A DNA stretch of 64,000 nt from Sulfurospirillum sp001602955 (GCA_001602955.1 LVAC01000014.1:1-64000); one strand, 5' to 3'; positions 1 to 9,322 are shown, counted from the stretch's first letter. Translations and numbers: made by a program. Notes: a model not told the origin generated them from the letters alone.

Positions 1-1868
1 TGGGCTTTATTAGATTGATTTTTGCTAGTGTTTTTACTGAAATTTATGTGCGAAAGTTGAGTAATTAAATTACTGCCAGTCAAAAGATATGGATTGATGT
101 TTTGAACTTTTTGTTTTAAAGAATTATTAAATAAAAATTTATCTTTAGCGGTTCCAATTAATGATAAGCCAATTATAGAAACAGTAACTCCTGCTTTATC
201 TTTTGCATTATTTGTCCAATTGAATGGTTTATATGCAAATATAATTTCAATTATTTTAATTAATAGTGTCCATAATTGTTCCACCTGAGAACCTTCACAA
301 ATTGAACTAGTTGTTACAAAAGCTACTTTACTATTAGTATTAACATATTGGGATGCTAAATAAAACCAACAAGCTATATAATCAAGTTCTTTGAAATTTT
401 TTATTTCCTTGAAAACCAAAGCCATATCTTCTTTTTGCTCTTTTGATTGTGATTTTCCACCCAAATACGGTGGATTACCCAGTATATATATCTCATCGCC
501 CTCATTTTTAGGGCAAACTTCTTCCCAATTCAATCTCGTGGCATTACCGTGAATGATATTGCCTCCATCTTGAAGTGGCAGGCTTGGGCTTATTCTTCCA
601 AATGCTTTGTAAAACTCTAAGTTCATTTGATGCTCTGCTAGCCAAAGGGAGAGAAGAGCTACTTCATGGGCGAAGTCATCCAGCTCTATACCGTAAAATT
701 GCGTTAGTTTGATTTCGCTAAACTGAAAACTCCGCTCTTTACTTAATGTGTCTATGCGTTGCAAGATACTCATCTCTAGCTCTCGCAGTTTTTTATAAGC
801 AATGATAAGGAAATTTCCGCTTCCACAAGCAGGATCAAATATCTTGATAGATGATAACCTGACTTGCAAAGCTTGAAGTTTTGATTTATGGTCATATGCT
901 TTTTCAAACTCTTGGTAGAGTTCATCTAAAAATAGCGGTTCTATCACTTTCATGATATTTGGCACACTGGTATAGTGCATTCCCATGCCACCACGATGCT
1001 CCGGAGTGATTACTGCTTGGATCATACTTCCAAAAATATCGGGATTGATTTGTGACCATTTAAGCTGCCCTATTTCAAGGAGCAGTTGACGAGAACGAGC
1101 AGTAAATTTTGGGATCGTATATTCATCACGGAAAAGTCCACCATTGACATAAGGAAAAATACTTAGATAATTTGGAGTATTGGTATCTCTTGTAGGTTCC
1201 GGCGTATTGAATATTTTAAAAAGTCTTGCCAAATAATTGTCTACATCACTGCCATCTAACTGTGTATGAGATGAGATAGATGATGTTACGGCATTGTCTG
1301 GGAAGATGTTTGTATCTTCAGCAAAATAGCAAAACAATAGCCTTGTTAGAAAGACATTGAGGGCATGGATTTCTTCATTGGTTTTAAACTCATTGTTTTT
1401 TTGGAGTTCATCATAGAGTTTTGCCATCTTGAGTGATGCTTTGACATCGGCTGGGTTTTCGTCGGCATATGTTGCTTTTTCCATCCCTGCTAAAGGTAGG
1501 AAAAAATCGTAGTGATTTGTGATGTTTAGTATTTCGATATCAAGACTATCTTCTGTTTTCATATCATAGGCAAGGAGTGTCTCATAATCTGTCACGATGA
1601 TAAATCTTGGGGAGTGTTTGAGCACATCTTTTGAAGATTTTAATTCATCTATCGCAGTATAAAGTTCATTCGTTGCCACTTTGAAAAAAAGCTTTTTTCG
1701 TACTACAAGTTCACCGTTTGAGCTTAACTTATCATGATCGCTTCCTTGCAGTCGTTTGATGGTTGATTTTGGAATACCGTATGCTAAGAGTAGCTCGAAG
1801 ATGAAGTTTTCTTTGTCAAAATTTGCTACTAGATCATGAAGATTATTTTCTATTTCTACGACAGTCAT
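1..1868 (-). CDS. MmeI-like type IIL restriction-modification / DNA methyltransferase (C-terminus beyond window)
   Basis: The frame is open without a stop from an ATG at 1868 to the window edge, giving about 622 visible residues. The middle carries the N6-adenine methyltransferase motif I FDPACGSGNF (about residue 343) and the catalytic motif IV NPPY (about residue 464). The N-terminal 150 residues (IKRLQGSD, then ELVVRKKLFFKV) resemble the N-terminus of COG1002/MmeI-like proteins that combine methylation and cleavage in one chain, which are usually 900 residues or longer. The target-recognition and C-terminal domains must lie to the left. The gene is AT-rich and has few of the GC-containing codons typical of the rest of the window. 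With the integrase beside it, this suggests island cargo acting in phage or plasmid defence. An orphan methyltransferase is the alternative, because I cannot confirm the nuclease residues. Confidence 0.8.
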   Translation of the reverse strand, partial: MTVVEIENNLHDLVANFDKENFIFELLLAYGIPKSTIKRLQGSDHDKLSSNGELVVRKKLFFKVATNELYTAIDELKSSKDVLKHSPRFIIVTDYETLLAYDMKTEDSLDIEILNITNHYDFFLPLAGMEKATYADENPADVKASLKMAKLYDELQKNNEFKTNEEIHALNVFLTRLLFCYFAEDTNIFPDNAVTSSISSHTQLDGSDVDNYLARLFKIFNTPEPTRDTNTPNYLSIFPYVNGGLFRDEYTIPKFTARSRQLLLEIGQLKWSQINPDIFGSMIQAVITPEHRGGMGMHYTSVPNIMKVIEPLFLDELYQEFEKAYDHKSKLQALQVRLSSIKIFDPACGSGNFLIIAYKKLRELEMSILQRIDTLSKERSFQFSEIKLTQFYGIELDDFAHEVALLSLWLAEHQMNLEFYKAFGRISPSLPLQDGGNIIHGNATRLNWEEVCPKNEGDEIYILGNPPYLGGKSQSKEQKEDMALVFKEIKNFKELDYIACWFYLASQYVNTNSKVAFVTTSSICEGSQVEQLWTLLIKIIEIIFAYKPFNWTNNAKDKAGVTVSIIGLSLIGTAKDKFLFNNSLKQKVQNINPYLLTGSNLITQLSHINFSKNTSKNQSNKA

Positions 1869-2071
1869 TGAACATACGCCTTGTGTTAATACTTTGTGAG
1901 AAAATTATATGTTTATTTTATCCAAATCAAAATAAGAGTTATAAGATATATCATAAATTATCTCTTTATACAAATTTTTCGGATTAACGAGATAATCAAA
2001 ATATATCAGATAATTCCTATTTTAGGACTTTGGGGAAATCATCAATTCACCAAATGAATTGGATAAGTCAA
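1869..2071. promoter_or_regulatory. AT-rich spacer with repeated AGATAAT boxes upstream of the R-M gene
   Basis: This 200-bp spacer lies upstream of the methyltransferase start and downstream of the integrase stop. It contains AGATAAT at 1990-1996 and 2008-2014 (18 bp apart) and the same word inverted at 1957-1963. This spacing could be an operator for the R-M gene, but in such AT-rich DNA the boxes may be chance. No regulator gene is visible in the window. The promoter of the methyltransferase must lie here. Confidence 0.25.
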
Positions 2072-3292
2072 TCAATTCTTGCTATTTTTCAAATCATCCA
2101 AATAATTTGCGTACCATTGCATCAATTGCATTCTCTCGGGTATATATTTAGCACCATTATATACGTCACGTTCTTTATTTTTATCTTTGTGCGATAAACA
2201 TGCTTCAATAACAAGAGAATCAAATTGATGCTCCCTTAAGTTGCTATGGCACGTTGTGCTGAAAATATGGCGAAAACCGTGTCCGGTTTGTTCATCCTTA
2301 AAGCCTAAAATTGACAAGGCCTTGTTGATAGAATTATCCGATAATGGAGTATCCGATTTTCGAGGGCTTTGAAAAATATATTTACTGTTTTTTGTGTAAG
2401 GATGCAGTTCTTCTAAAATTTTTAATGCTTGGGATGAAAGGGGTACGATATGATCCTTTCTCATTTTCATACGCTCTTTTCCGATAGACCAAATCTTTTT
2501 TTCAAAATCGATTTCATTCCATGTTGCCGCTCTTGCTTCAGTTGGACGTAAAGCAACTAATGGTAATAATCTCAAAAGCTGTCTAACAACATATTCACCA
2601 GAATATGAATCAATTGCAATTAAAAGCTCTTTTAATCTTTTCGGATCTGTAATGTGTGCAAATCTTTCATTCTCATATCTTGTTAAAAATTTACCAGCTG
2701 TCATAGAAGATATAACGCTAAACTCAATAACACCTAAATCTTCTGCATACTCGAAAATATTTTTAGCATAGCCTAAACAACGACTAGCTACTTCAGGACT
2801 ACGTAAATCTGCAATTTTTAAAGCACTTGCAACGTCTTGCTTCTTGATTTCACGAATATCCATATCACCCAAAATCGGATAGAGATTCTTTTCAACCCTC
2901 TGCTCAACGCCCTCAAAAGTCTTTTCTGATAATTCCCTCTTTTTCTTTTCAAGCCATTCTTTTGCAATAGTTTTAAAGGTACTAACTGCAGCTAGTTTCT
3001 TCTCAAGTTTCGCTTTTCGCTTTTGATCAACGGGGTTAATGCCATCCACTTTGAGCTTAATTGCATCTTGATGTAGGGTTCTTGCTTTTTCGAGGCTGAC
3101 ATCAGGGTATTTTCCAATTGAATAGACATACTTTTTGTTCTCAAACGAGTAGTTGTAACGCCACAGTTTACTACCATTTGGCCTTACAAGAAGATAGAGT
3201 CCTTCACCGTCTTGCATCCTATAATCTCGTTCCAAAGGCTTGGCATTACGCACTTGTAAGTCTTTTAACAGTTTAGATGCCATGGTAGTCAT
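2072..3292 (-). CDS. P4-type tyrosine integrase
   Basis: This 406-residue site-specific recombinase would integrate and excise the adjacent island. It has an N-terminal DUF4102 arm-binding domain (about residues 10-95, with GEGLYLLVRPNGSKLW), a SAM-like core-binding region (about 105-200) and a catalytic domain. The catalytic residues look intact: Arg in LRPTEARAATW, His-Arg in HGFRHIFST, His in LSHKDKNK and the nucleophile Tyr in DVYNGAKY. It starts at 3292, about 160 bp from the 3' end of tRNA-Asn, the usual position for an integrase that uses a tRNA gene as attB. MASKLL, three codons in, is an equally possible start. Base composition is AT-rich like the methyltransferase. Confidence 0.93.
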   Translation of the reverse strand: MTTMASKLLKDLQVRNAKPLERDYRMQDGEGLYLLVRPNGSKLWRYNYSFENKKYVYSIGKYPDVSLEKARTLHQDAIKLKVDGINPVDQKRKAKLEKKLAAVSTFKTIAKEWLEKKKRELSEKTFEGVEQRVEKNLYPILGDMDIREIKKQDVASALKIADLRSPEVASRCLGYAKNIFEYAEDLGVIEFSVISSMTAGKFLTRYENERFAHITDPKRLKELLIAIDSYSGEYVVRQLLRLLPLVALRPTEARAATWNEIDFEKKIWSIGKERMKMRKDHIVPLSSQALKILEELHPYTKNSKYIFQSPRKSDTPLSDNSINKALSILGFKDEQTGHGFRHIFSTTCHSNLREHQFDSLVIEACLSHKDKNKERDVYNGAKYIPERMQLMQWYANYLDDLKNSKN

Positions 3293-3455
3293 TTTCCTTT
3301 AAAAAGTAGATATTTTCCAGAATTACTACCAATGTTACTACTTTGAGGCTTAGATTAGATTAAATTTGGATAGATTGTATTAGACGAATAAGGGTACTAT
3401 AACATCGATTCTATGGGATTTTTTAGATTATTTTAGAGTGTGTTAGATAAAAGAG

Positions 3456-3530
<75 letters not shown>

Positions 3531-3704
3531 ACAATCTGAATGAGGTCGAAATTATAGTCAAAAAATAGTGTATTGTCAAGACATGCAAGAGCTTCTTCTA
3601 AAAAAATACTAAAAAGCACAAAATGTCACCGGTTTATTCAAGAGAAGGTAAGATGAAACAGTGTAGGATTAAACGATTTAATTCTTAACGACTAAGGAGT
3701 CTCC

Positions 3705-4658
3705 ATGCAAAAGAAACTGATCGGCTTGGCATTGGCGGGAACACTCAGCGTTCCTATGTTTGCGGCGGAATTCATTACGATCGGCACGGGCGGCGTTACG
3801 GGAACGTACTATCCCACAGGCGGCGCAATTTGCCAAATGGTTAATAAAAACAAGAAAGAGACCAATATTCGTTGTTCCGTAGAATCAACCGGCGGATCGG
3901 TCTATAACGTCAACACGATCAAAGCGGGCGAGCTGGATTTCGGTATCTCTCAAAGCGACACGGCGTACCAAGCCTATAAAGGCGAAGGCAAATTTGAAGG
4001 CGCGGCATCCGTACCCGAGCTTCGCAGTGCGATTGCGATTTATCCGGAACTTTTGGCACTGGTCGTCAGCCAAAAATCGGGTATTAAAACCATGGCGGAT
4101 TTAAAAGGTAAAAAGATCAATTTAGACTCTCCCGGATCGGGCACCAATATGACGGTCGACGTCGTGTTTGAAGCTTTGGGCATCAAACGTTCCGACTTGG
4201 CGCTCGCCAACGAACTCAAATCGACCGAAGGTCCGACGATGCTTCAAGACAACCACATCGACGGTTATTTCTTCGTAGCGGGTCACCCGACGGCCAACAT
4301 TAAAGACGCCGCCAATTCCGTAGATATTAACATCGTTCCTATTGAAGGTCCCGCCATCGACGCATTGGTCAAAAAATACCCTTATTACGCTAAGGGCATT
4401 ATCTCGGGTACCTACTACAAAGGTGTTCCGAACGATGTTCCGAGCATCGGTGTTAAAGCGGTTCTTGTGACCAGCAGCAAAGTCAAAGACGAAGTGGTGT
4501 ATCAAGTCGTTAAAACCATCTTGGACAACTTCGACAAATTTAAAGAGCTTCATCCCTCCTATAAAACGATTACCAAAGAGAGTTTGTTGGAAGGCTTAAG
4601 CGTACCTCAACATCCCGGTGCTATTAAAGCATTTAAAGAAGCGGGATTGCTAAAATAA
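3705..4658 (+). CDS. TAXI-family TRAP transporter solute-binding protein
   Basis: This 317-residue periplasmic binding protein belongs to a TRAP importer. A signal peptide ends at about residue 20 (MFAA|EF). The mature N-terminus ITIGTGGVTGTYYPTGGAIC is the family hallmark of TAXI receptors, the subgroup usually paired with fused permeases. Later blocks such as DSPGSGTNMTVDVV and DGYFFVAGHPTANI also fit. A good ribosome site (AAGGAG) precedes the ATG. The fused permease follows after a 66-bp gap containing a hairpin. The ligand cannot be named; known TAXI proteins bind small dicarboxylates or amino acids. Confidence 0.93.
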   Translation: MQKKLIGLALAGTLSVPMFAAEFITIGTGGVTGTYYPTGGAICQMVNKNKKETNIRCSVESTGGSVYNVNTIKAGELDFGISQSDTAYQAYKGEGKFEGAASVPELRSAIAIYPELLALVVSQKSGIKTMADLKGKKINLDSPGSGTNMTVDVVFEALGIKRSDLALANELKSTEGPTMLQDNHIDGYFFVAGHPTANIKDAANSVDINIVPIEGPAIDALVKKYPYYAKGIISGTYYKGVPNDVPSIGVKAVLVTSSKVKDEVVYQVVKTILDNFDKFKELHPSYKTITKESLLEGLSVPQHPGAIKAFKEAGLLK

Positions 4659-4669
4659 CTCTAGAAAAG

Positions 4670-4706
4670 TTACATGTAAGGCTGCACGTTAAAAGCCTTA
4701 CATGTA
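4670..4706 (+). terminator. Intercistronic hairpin between TAXI receptor and permease
   Basis: Perfect 13-bp arms (TACATGTAAGGCT at 4671-4683 and its complement at 4694-4706) surround a 10-base loop. There is no T-run after it, so it is more likely a processing, stability or partial termination hairpin, giving more receptor than permease, than a strong terminator. Both arms contain the TTACATGT word that recurs through the window. Confidence 0.6.
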
Positions 4707-4724
4707 CGACAGAAAGGTTTACGC

Positions 4725-6800
4725 GTGAAAACACTTGAAGAACGACTTGATGACGCAAAGCTCATCAGCGAATTCGAAGGTCATAGAGACTTTGAAAGCA
4801 CGACGTGGCACTATTGGTTTGTCGCCGCTATCGCTTTTTGCTGGTCTTTATACCAACTCTACATTGTCGTCGATCCGGGGAACAGTGCGCATGTAAGGGC
4901 AATTCACTTGGCATTCGGACTGATCCTCGCATTTTCGATGCATGCTATTCGCAAAAGCGCCAAACTTCGATCGACGATTACATGGTACGATTTTCTTTTT
5001 ATGATCATCGGCGCGGCCGCCGTTTTATACCAATGGTACGCCTATAAAGAGCTTGCGATGCGCGCAGGGGCATGGACACAAACCGACATTATCGTGGGTA
5101 TCGCAACGATTTTAATCGTCCTTGAAGCTTCACGAAGGGTCATGGGACTTCCTTTAATGCTTGCCGCGGTTTTGTTTTTACTTTACGACTATTTTGGTCC
5201 GTATCTTCCCGATATGATCGCTCACAAAGGTGCTAGCATTACTAAAATTATGGGACAAATGGTGTTAACGACGGAAGGGATTTTCGGCGTCCCGCTCGGC
5301 GTAAGTGCTAGCTTTGTCTTTTTATTCGTCCTTTTCGGCGCATTGCTCGATCGCGCCGGAGCGGGTGAATATTTTATCAAAGTCTCCTACACCATTTTAG
5401 GTAAATACGACGGCGGTCCGGCGAAGGCTGCCGTTGCGGCTTCGGGAATGTTCGGTATGATTTCCGGTTCGTCCATCGCAAACACCGTCACGGTCGGTAC
5501 GTTTACGATTCCGCTCATGAAACGCCTCGGTTTTAGTTCCCATAAAGCCGCCGCCGTCGAGACGGCCGCTTCGGTCAACGGGCAATTGATGCCTCCGATT
5601 ATGGGTGCGGCGGCGTTTATTATGGCGGAATTTCTCGGTTTGGATTATACCGACATCGTTTTTGCGGCGTTTATTCCAGCGTTTACCTGTTATGCGGCAC
5701 TCTTTTATATCGTCCATATCGAAGCTAAAAAACAAGGGCTTAAAGGTGAAGACGCAAGCGTTTTAGGGCGAACGTGGCCTATTTTTATTCGAGGCATTCA
5801 CTATCTCATTCCGATCTTCTTTTTGATCTATACGCTCATCGTTTTAAGGCAATCCGCGCAAAGTGCCGCTTTTAGTGCCATTATGTTTTTAATGCTCATC
5901 ATGGTCGTGCAAAAACCCTTTAAAGCGTACCTCAATAAAGAAAAAATTACGCGCTACGTTGTCCTTGAAGGCTTTGCCGACATCGGATACGGCATGGTCG
6001 CCGGAGCAAAAAACATGGTTTCTATCGCCGTAGCTACGGCGGTTGCCGGCATTATCGTCGGTTCGGTGACGCTTACGGGTATCGGCTTGGTTTTAGCCGA
6101 AGTCATCGACAACCTTTCCGGCGGTTACATTGTTGCGGTGTTATTTATGACGGCGTTCGTATCGTTAATTTTGGGTATGGGGCTTCCGACGACGGCAAAT
6201 TACATCGTTATGGCAGCACTGACCGCACCGATTATTATGGAACTGGCGGGCAATAACGGTTATTTGATTCCGACGATTGCGGCGCACATGTTCGTCTTTT
6301 ATTTCGGTATCTTAGCCGACGACACGCCTCCTGTGGGAATGGCGGCATACGCTTCGGCGGCAATTGCGAAGAGCGATCCGATCATTACGGGCATTCAGTC
6401 GTTTATCTACGACATACGAACGGGCATTTTACCGTTTATGTTCTTCTTCAACAACGAGCTTTTACTGATCGGCGGCGTTGACCCGAACGATCCGAACGAC
6501 GCTTCCAAATGGCAATGGATCACCAATCCGTTTGAAATTGCACTCATTTTCGGCGGAGCCGTACTCGGTATGTTTGCCTTTACTTCGGCGACGCAAGGGT
6601 TTATTTTAAAGAAAATCACGGTAATCGAGCGTATCGGATTGATCGTTGTTATTCCGTTTTTGATGCTTCCTAAACTCGTCGCCGCCAAACTCGGATTGCC
6701 GAGCTACTATGTTGCTTACCTTATCGGGTTCGTACTTTACGGTTGCATCTATCTCAACCAACGTATTCAGTATAAAAAACACCAAAGCGTTCTTGCCTAA
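4725..6800 (+). CDS. TRAP transporter fused permease (small and large membrane subunits in one chain)
   Basis: This 691-residue polytopic membrane protein fuses a DctQ-like four-helix part (about residues 25-150) with a DctM-like part (about 165-600). Family motifs include GVPLGVSASFVFLFVLFGALLDRAGAG, of which the GASAGEYF-like end is typical, FGMISGSSIANTVTVGTFTIPLMK, NGQLMPPIMGAAAFIMAE and LGMGLPTTANYIVMAAL (each quoted only in part here). It would use a sodium gradient to import the ligand delivered by the TAXI protein. The start is GTG at 4725 behind AGAAAGG. A TRAP permease of this type normally has exactly this partner upstream. Confidence 0.93.
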   Translation: MKTLEERLDDAKLISEFEGHRDFESTTWHYWFVAAIAFCWSLYQLYIVVDPGNSAHVRAIHLAFGLILAFSMHAIRKSAKLRSTITWYDFLFMIIGAAAVLYQWYAYKELAMRAGAWTQTDIIVGIATILIVLEASRRVMGLPLMLAAVLFLLYDYFGPYLPDMIAHKGASITKIMGQMVLTTEGIFGVPLGVSASFVFLFVLFGALLDRAGAGEYFIKVSYTILGKYDGGPAKAAVAASGMFGMISGSSIANTVTVGTFTIPLMKRLGFSSHKAAAVETAASVNGQLMPPIMGAAAFIMAEFLGLDYTDIVFAAFIPAFTCYAALFYIVHIEAKKQGLKGEDASVLGRTWPIFIRGIHYLIPIFFLIYTLIVLRQSAQSAAFSAIMFLMLIMVVQKPFKAYLNKEKITRYVVLEGFADIGYGMVAGAKNMVSIAVATAVAGIIVGSVTLTGIGLVLAEVIDNLSGGYIVAVLFMTAFVSLILGMGLPTTANYIVMAALTAPIIMELAGNNGYLIPTIAAHMFVFYFGILADDTPPVGMAAYASAAIAKSDPIITGIQSFIYDIRTGILPFMFFFNNELLLIGGVDPNDPNDASKWQWITNPFEIALIFGGAVLGMFAFTSATQGFILKKITVIERIGLIVVIPFLMLPKLVAAKLGLPSYYVAYLIGFVLYGCIYLNQRIQYKKHQSVLA

Positions 6801-6805
6801 ATACG

Positions 6806-6829
6806 TAGCGGACAGCCTTGTCCGCTACA
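6806..6829. terminator. Hairpin between convergent TRAP permease and radical SAM genes
   Basis: Arms GTAGCGGACA (6806-6815) and TGTCCGCTAC (6820-6829) pair perfectly over a 4-base loop. The hairpin sits between two convergent genes and overlaps the last codons of the minus-strand one. There is no clear T-run on either side. Confidence 0.55.
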
Positions 6830-7727
6830 CGACTTTGTAAAAATCGACCCCTGCAATATTTTTCACATGTAAGCGTTTTTCGGCGAGCAAACGATCAAGA
6901 CAAACAAGGCTTTGTTCATCAAAACAAAAGGCGACATCTTCCGTACTTTGGGGCCTTCGCTTGAGAAGTTCTAAAATCTCCTCTTCGCTAAAACGACGTT
7001 TAGGCGCATCGTAATTTTTCCGATACGCAATATTGACATGTAAGCCTTCCAACGCGCTTGTAAGCTCGACCAAACGTTCGATACTCACGCCCTTGACCGC
7101 GTATGCCGGAGGACGATCGATCGTTCCTACGTCGATGCGATCGGGTCGTATCTTTCGTAAAGCCGAACTTAACGCTTCAAATTCCGCTTGCGTATCGTTA
7201 AGCCCTTCAACAACTAATATTTCGATCACCAATTCGCCTTGATAGCGTTTTCGAAACGTTTGCATTCCTTCAATGATGGTCTCTATTTCAATGCCTTTAC
7301 GGGCACGGTCCAATTTCTTAAAGCACTGAGGCGTTGCACAATCAAGCGAAAGTTTGACGATATCCAAAGGATAAAGTGCTTCTTGAACCGACAAATCGCC
7401 GATCGTCGAGCCGTTCGAGAGTATCAACAACTTCGGACGATTGGCAATCGCATGCATTGCTTCGATCAAAAGTTTTAAATCGGGATAAAGCGTGGGTTCT
7501 CCGTTGGCGGTGAGCGTAACAACGTCGAGGTTACGGTGTGTTTGTAAGGCTTTTTGCAAGGCGTCTAAAACACTTTGAACACTCGGAGCGTCGTGGATGG
7601 TATCGACCGTTTTAGCACCCTTAAGCTCGCAGTACAAACAGTCGAAGTTACATTGCTTGGTCGAAGGACTTAAATCGATGCCGAGGGATTGCCCGAAACG
7701 TCTAGAGGTAATGGGGCCGAAAATAAT
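6825..7727 (-). CDS. Radical SAM protein with apparent AUU start codon
   Basis: A radical SAM enzyme of the short family that begins (M)IFGP...SRRFG. The iron-sulfur ligands lie in CNFDCLYCEL (C-x3-C-x2-C), but the first ATG in frame (7637) would cut off two of the three cysteines. The frame is open from a TGA shortly after the hemE stop, and contains no ATG, GTG, TTG or CTG before the cysteines. The family-like N-terminus IIFGPITSRRFGQSLGIDLS begins with two ATT codons (7725-7727 and 7722-7724), so ATT is the most likely start. VTLTANGEPTLYPDL supplies the GGEP-like motif. The substrate is unknown. It follows hemE on the same strand, so it may be the distal gene of that operon. Confidence 0.85.
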   Translation of the reverse strand: MIFGPITSRRFGQSLGIDLSPSTKQCNFDCLYCELKGAKTVDTIHDAPSVQSVLDALQKALQTHRNLDVVTLTANGEPTLYPDLKLLIEAMHAIANRPKLLILSNGSTIGDLSVQEALYPLDIVKLSLDCATPQCFKKLDRARKGIEIETIIEGMQTFRKRYQGELVIEILVVEGLNDTQAEFEALSSALRKIRPDRIDVGTIDRPPAYAVKGVSIERLVELTSALEGLHVNIAYRKNYDAPKRRFSEEEILELLKRRPQSTEDVAFCFDEQSLVCLDRLLAEKRLHVKNIAGVDFYKVV

Positions 7728-7761
7728 CTGACTGATGGAAAATCCTTTACATGTGAAGAAG

Positions 7762-7784
7762 TTTGCCCTCTTTTGGAGGGCAAA
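7762..7784 (-). terminator. Hairpin just after hemE
   Basis: Arms TTTGCCCTC and GAGGGCAAA with a 5-base loop lie three bases past the hemE stop codon on the minus strand. No T-run follows, so it may attenuate read-through into the radical SAM gene rather than stop transcription. Confidence 0.5.
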
Positions 7785-7787
7785 TCA

Positions 7788-8810
7788 TTAGATTTTCGTG
7801 CGGGTTTGAACCTGTTCAATAAAATACCGAGCGTTTTCAACCGGAATGTCCGGCAAAATACCGTGTCCGAGATTGAAAATATGTCTTTCGTTTTTCATTA
7901 CGTCGACAATGTGTGCAATGCCCTCATCGATGGCGTCTTTAGCGTAAAGACGGGTCGGTTCCATATTGCCTTGAAGAACGTATTTGTGCCCGAGTTTTGC
8001 TTTGGCAAGTTCGATCGGCGTCGACCAATCCACGCCGAACACGTCAAATTCACCGTCGATTTTGTCCAGATAACCGCTAATACCCTTAGGAAATAAGATG
8101 ACCGGTACATGCGGAAATTTCGCTTTTAAATAGGCACTAATCTCTTTCATATACGACCAGCTAAATTCAAAATAGGCACTCTGCTCAAGTGCTGCCGCCC
8201 ATGAGTCGAAAATCATCACGACATTTGCACCGTTTTCGATCTGCTTTTGCATATAGCCTTTAAGCACTTCGGTCACTTTTTCAAGTAGCGCATGCATCAA
8301 TTGAGGATTCGAGTAGATCATTTTCTTTACAAGCGCATACGTTTTCGTGCCCTGTCCTTCGATCATATAGGTCGCTAATGTCCACGGCGCACCGCAAAAA
8401 CCGATCAAAGCTTTGTCTGCGGCTAACTTGCCTCGAATCAGACGAATCGTTTCGTAAACGTATTCTAAGTTCTCGATCGCTTTTTGAACATCAAGTTTGT
8501 CAAGATCGGCTTGGTCTTTAATAGGGCGTGAAAATACCGGTCCTTCGCCTTTTAAAAACTGAAGTTCCATGCCCATTTCCAAAGGCACGACCAAAATATC
8601 GCTAAACAAAATCGCCGCATCCACACCCAAAATATCCACGGGTTGAAGCGTCACTTCACACGCTTTTTGCGGGTCTTTACACAACGAGAGAAAATCTCCT
8701 GCTTGTGCTCTTACTTTCATATATTCAGGCAAATAGCGTCCGGCTTGGCGCATCATCCACACGGGCGTATACGCCGTTTTTTTCCCGAAACACGCATCGA
8801 CAAAAATCAT
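7788..8810 (-). CDS. hemE: Uroporphyrinogen decarboxylase
   Basis: Removes the four acetate carboxyls of uroporphyrinogen III to give coproporphyrinogen III in cytosolic heme synthesis. It has 340 residues, the usual length. The N-terminal signature PVWMMRQAGRYLPEY and GFCGAPWTLATYMIEG are clear, as are FDSWAA and the C-terminal NLGHGILPD. The ATG overlaps the yqhA stop (ATGA), so translation is coupled to the asd-yqhA-hemE operon. The coproporphyrinogen oxidase-like gene at 51.6 kb may act in the same general pathway. Confidence 0.97.
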   Translation of the reverse strand: MIFVDACFGKKTAYTPVWMMRQAGRYLPEYMKVRAQAGDFLSLCKDPQKACEVTLQPVDILGVDAAILFSDILVVPLEMGMELQFLKGEGPVFSRPIKDQADLDKLDVQKAIENLEYVYETIRLIRGKLAADKALIGFCGAPWTLATYMIEGQGTKTYALVKKMIYSNPQLMHALLEKVTEVLKGYMQKQIENGANVVMIFDSWAAALEQSAYFEFSWSYMKEISAYLKAKFPHVPVILFPKGISGYLDKIDGEFDVFGVDWSTPIELAKAKLGHKYVLQGNMEPTRLYAKDAIDEGIAHIVDVMKNERHIFNLGHGILPDIPVENARYFIEQVQTRTKI

Positions 8811-9322
8811 CAGTGCTTTCCTCCGTTTTTATGAAGAAAATAGAGTCCCAAAGAGAGCGCTAAAATCGAAAACGAAAGGTAAAGCATCTCTAGGGCGCCT
8901 TTATACTCGGCATGAAGGACGCGCTGAAAAAAACTAACGATCAAAACCATAACGATAACTTTGGCGATTTTATCTTTTAGTTCGTCCAAAGAGCTAACGT
9001 ACAAAATCTTATCGCCGCCCGTACCTTTGGCTACGTCGATTTCGGAAACAAACAACTCATAAATACCGAAACCGAAAATCAGCAACACGACGGCAATCAG
9101 ATAAAGATCGATTGCACCGATAATATCCGCGACGATGTCGGCATGAAAGTTTTCGGGATGAAATCCCGCAAAGAAATACTGATACGTCTGTATCAAAACG
9201 TGGTACAAATCGGCACTGGCTAAAAAGAAAAGCGCAAATGCCGCAAAAATACTAAAAATGACCGCTAAAAGGGTCATAAGTCTTGTCGACCACAACCCTT
9301 TCTCAAATAGTTTTTCAAACAT
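8810..9322 (-). CDS. YqhA-family (UPF0114) membrane protein
   Basis: A 170-residue inner-membrane protein with about four helices, for example LLAVIFSIFAAFALFFLAS and LYLIAVVLLIFGFGIYELFV, and the family block FVSEID. The start MFEKLFEKGLWSTR was chosen because its ATG overlaps the asd stop as TAATG; a longer frame would run back through asd. Function is unknown for the family. It sits between asd and hemE with overlapping ends on both sides. Confidence 0.85.
   Translation of the reverse strand: MFEKLFEKGLWSTRLMTLLAVIFSIFAAFALFFLASADLYHVLIQTYQYFFAGFHPENFHADIVADIIGAIDLYLIAVVLLIFGFGIYELFVSEIDVAKGTGGDKILYVSSLDELKDKIAKVIVMVLIVSFFQRVLHAEYKGALEMLYLSFSILALSLGLYFLHKNGGKH

Larger units (their letters stand above)
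1..3455. mobile_element. Right end of a genomic island inserted at tRNA-Asn
   Basis: The region from the window edge to the 3' end of tRNA-Asn holds only an integrase and a type IIL R-M gene. It is visibly richer in A+T than everything after 3.5 kb and contains none of the ACATGTAA/TTACATGT words that recur through the rest of the window. The integrase reads away from the tRNA. The attachment repeat on this side should lie within the tRNA 3' end (about 3456-3490). The second copy and the rest of the island lie left of base 1 and cannot be seen. Confidence 0.7.
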
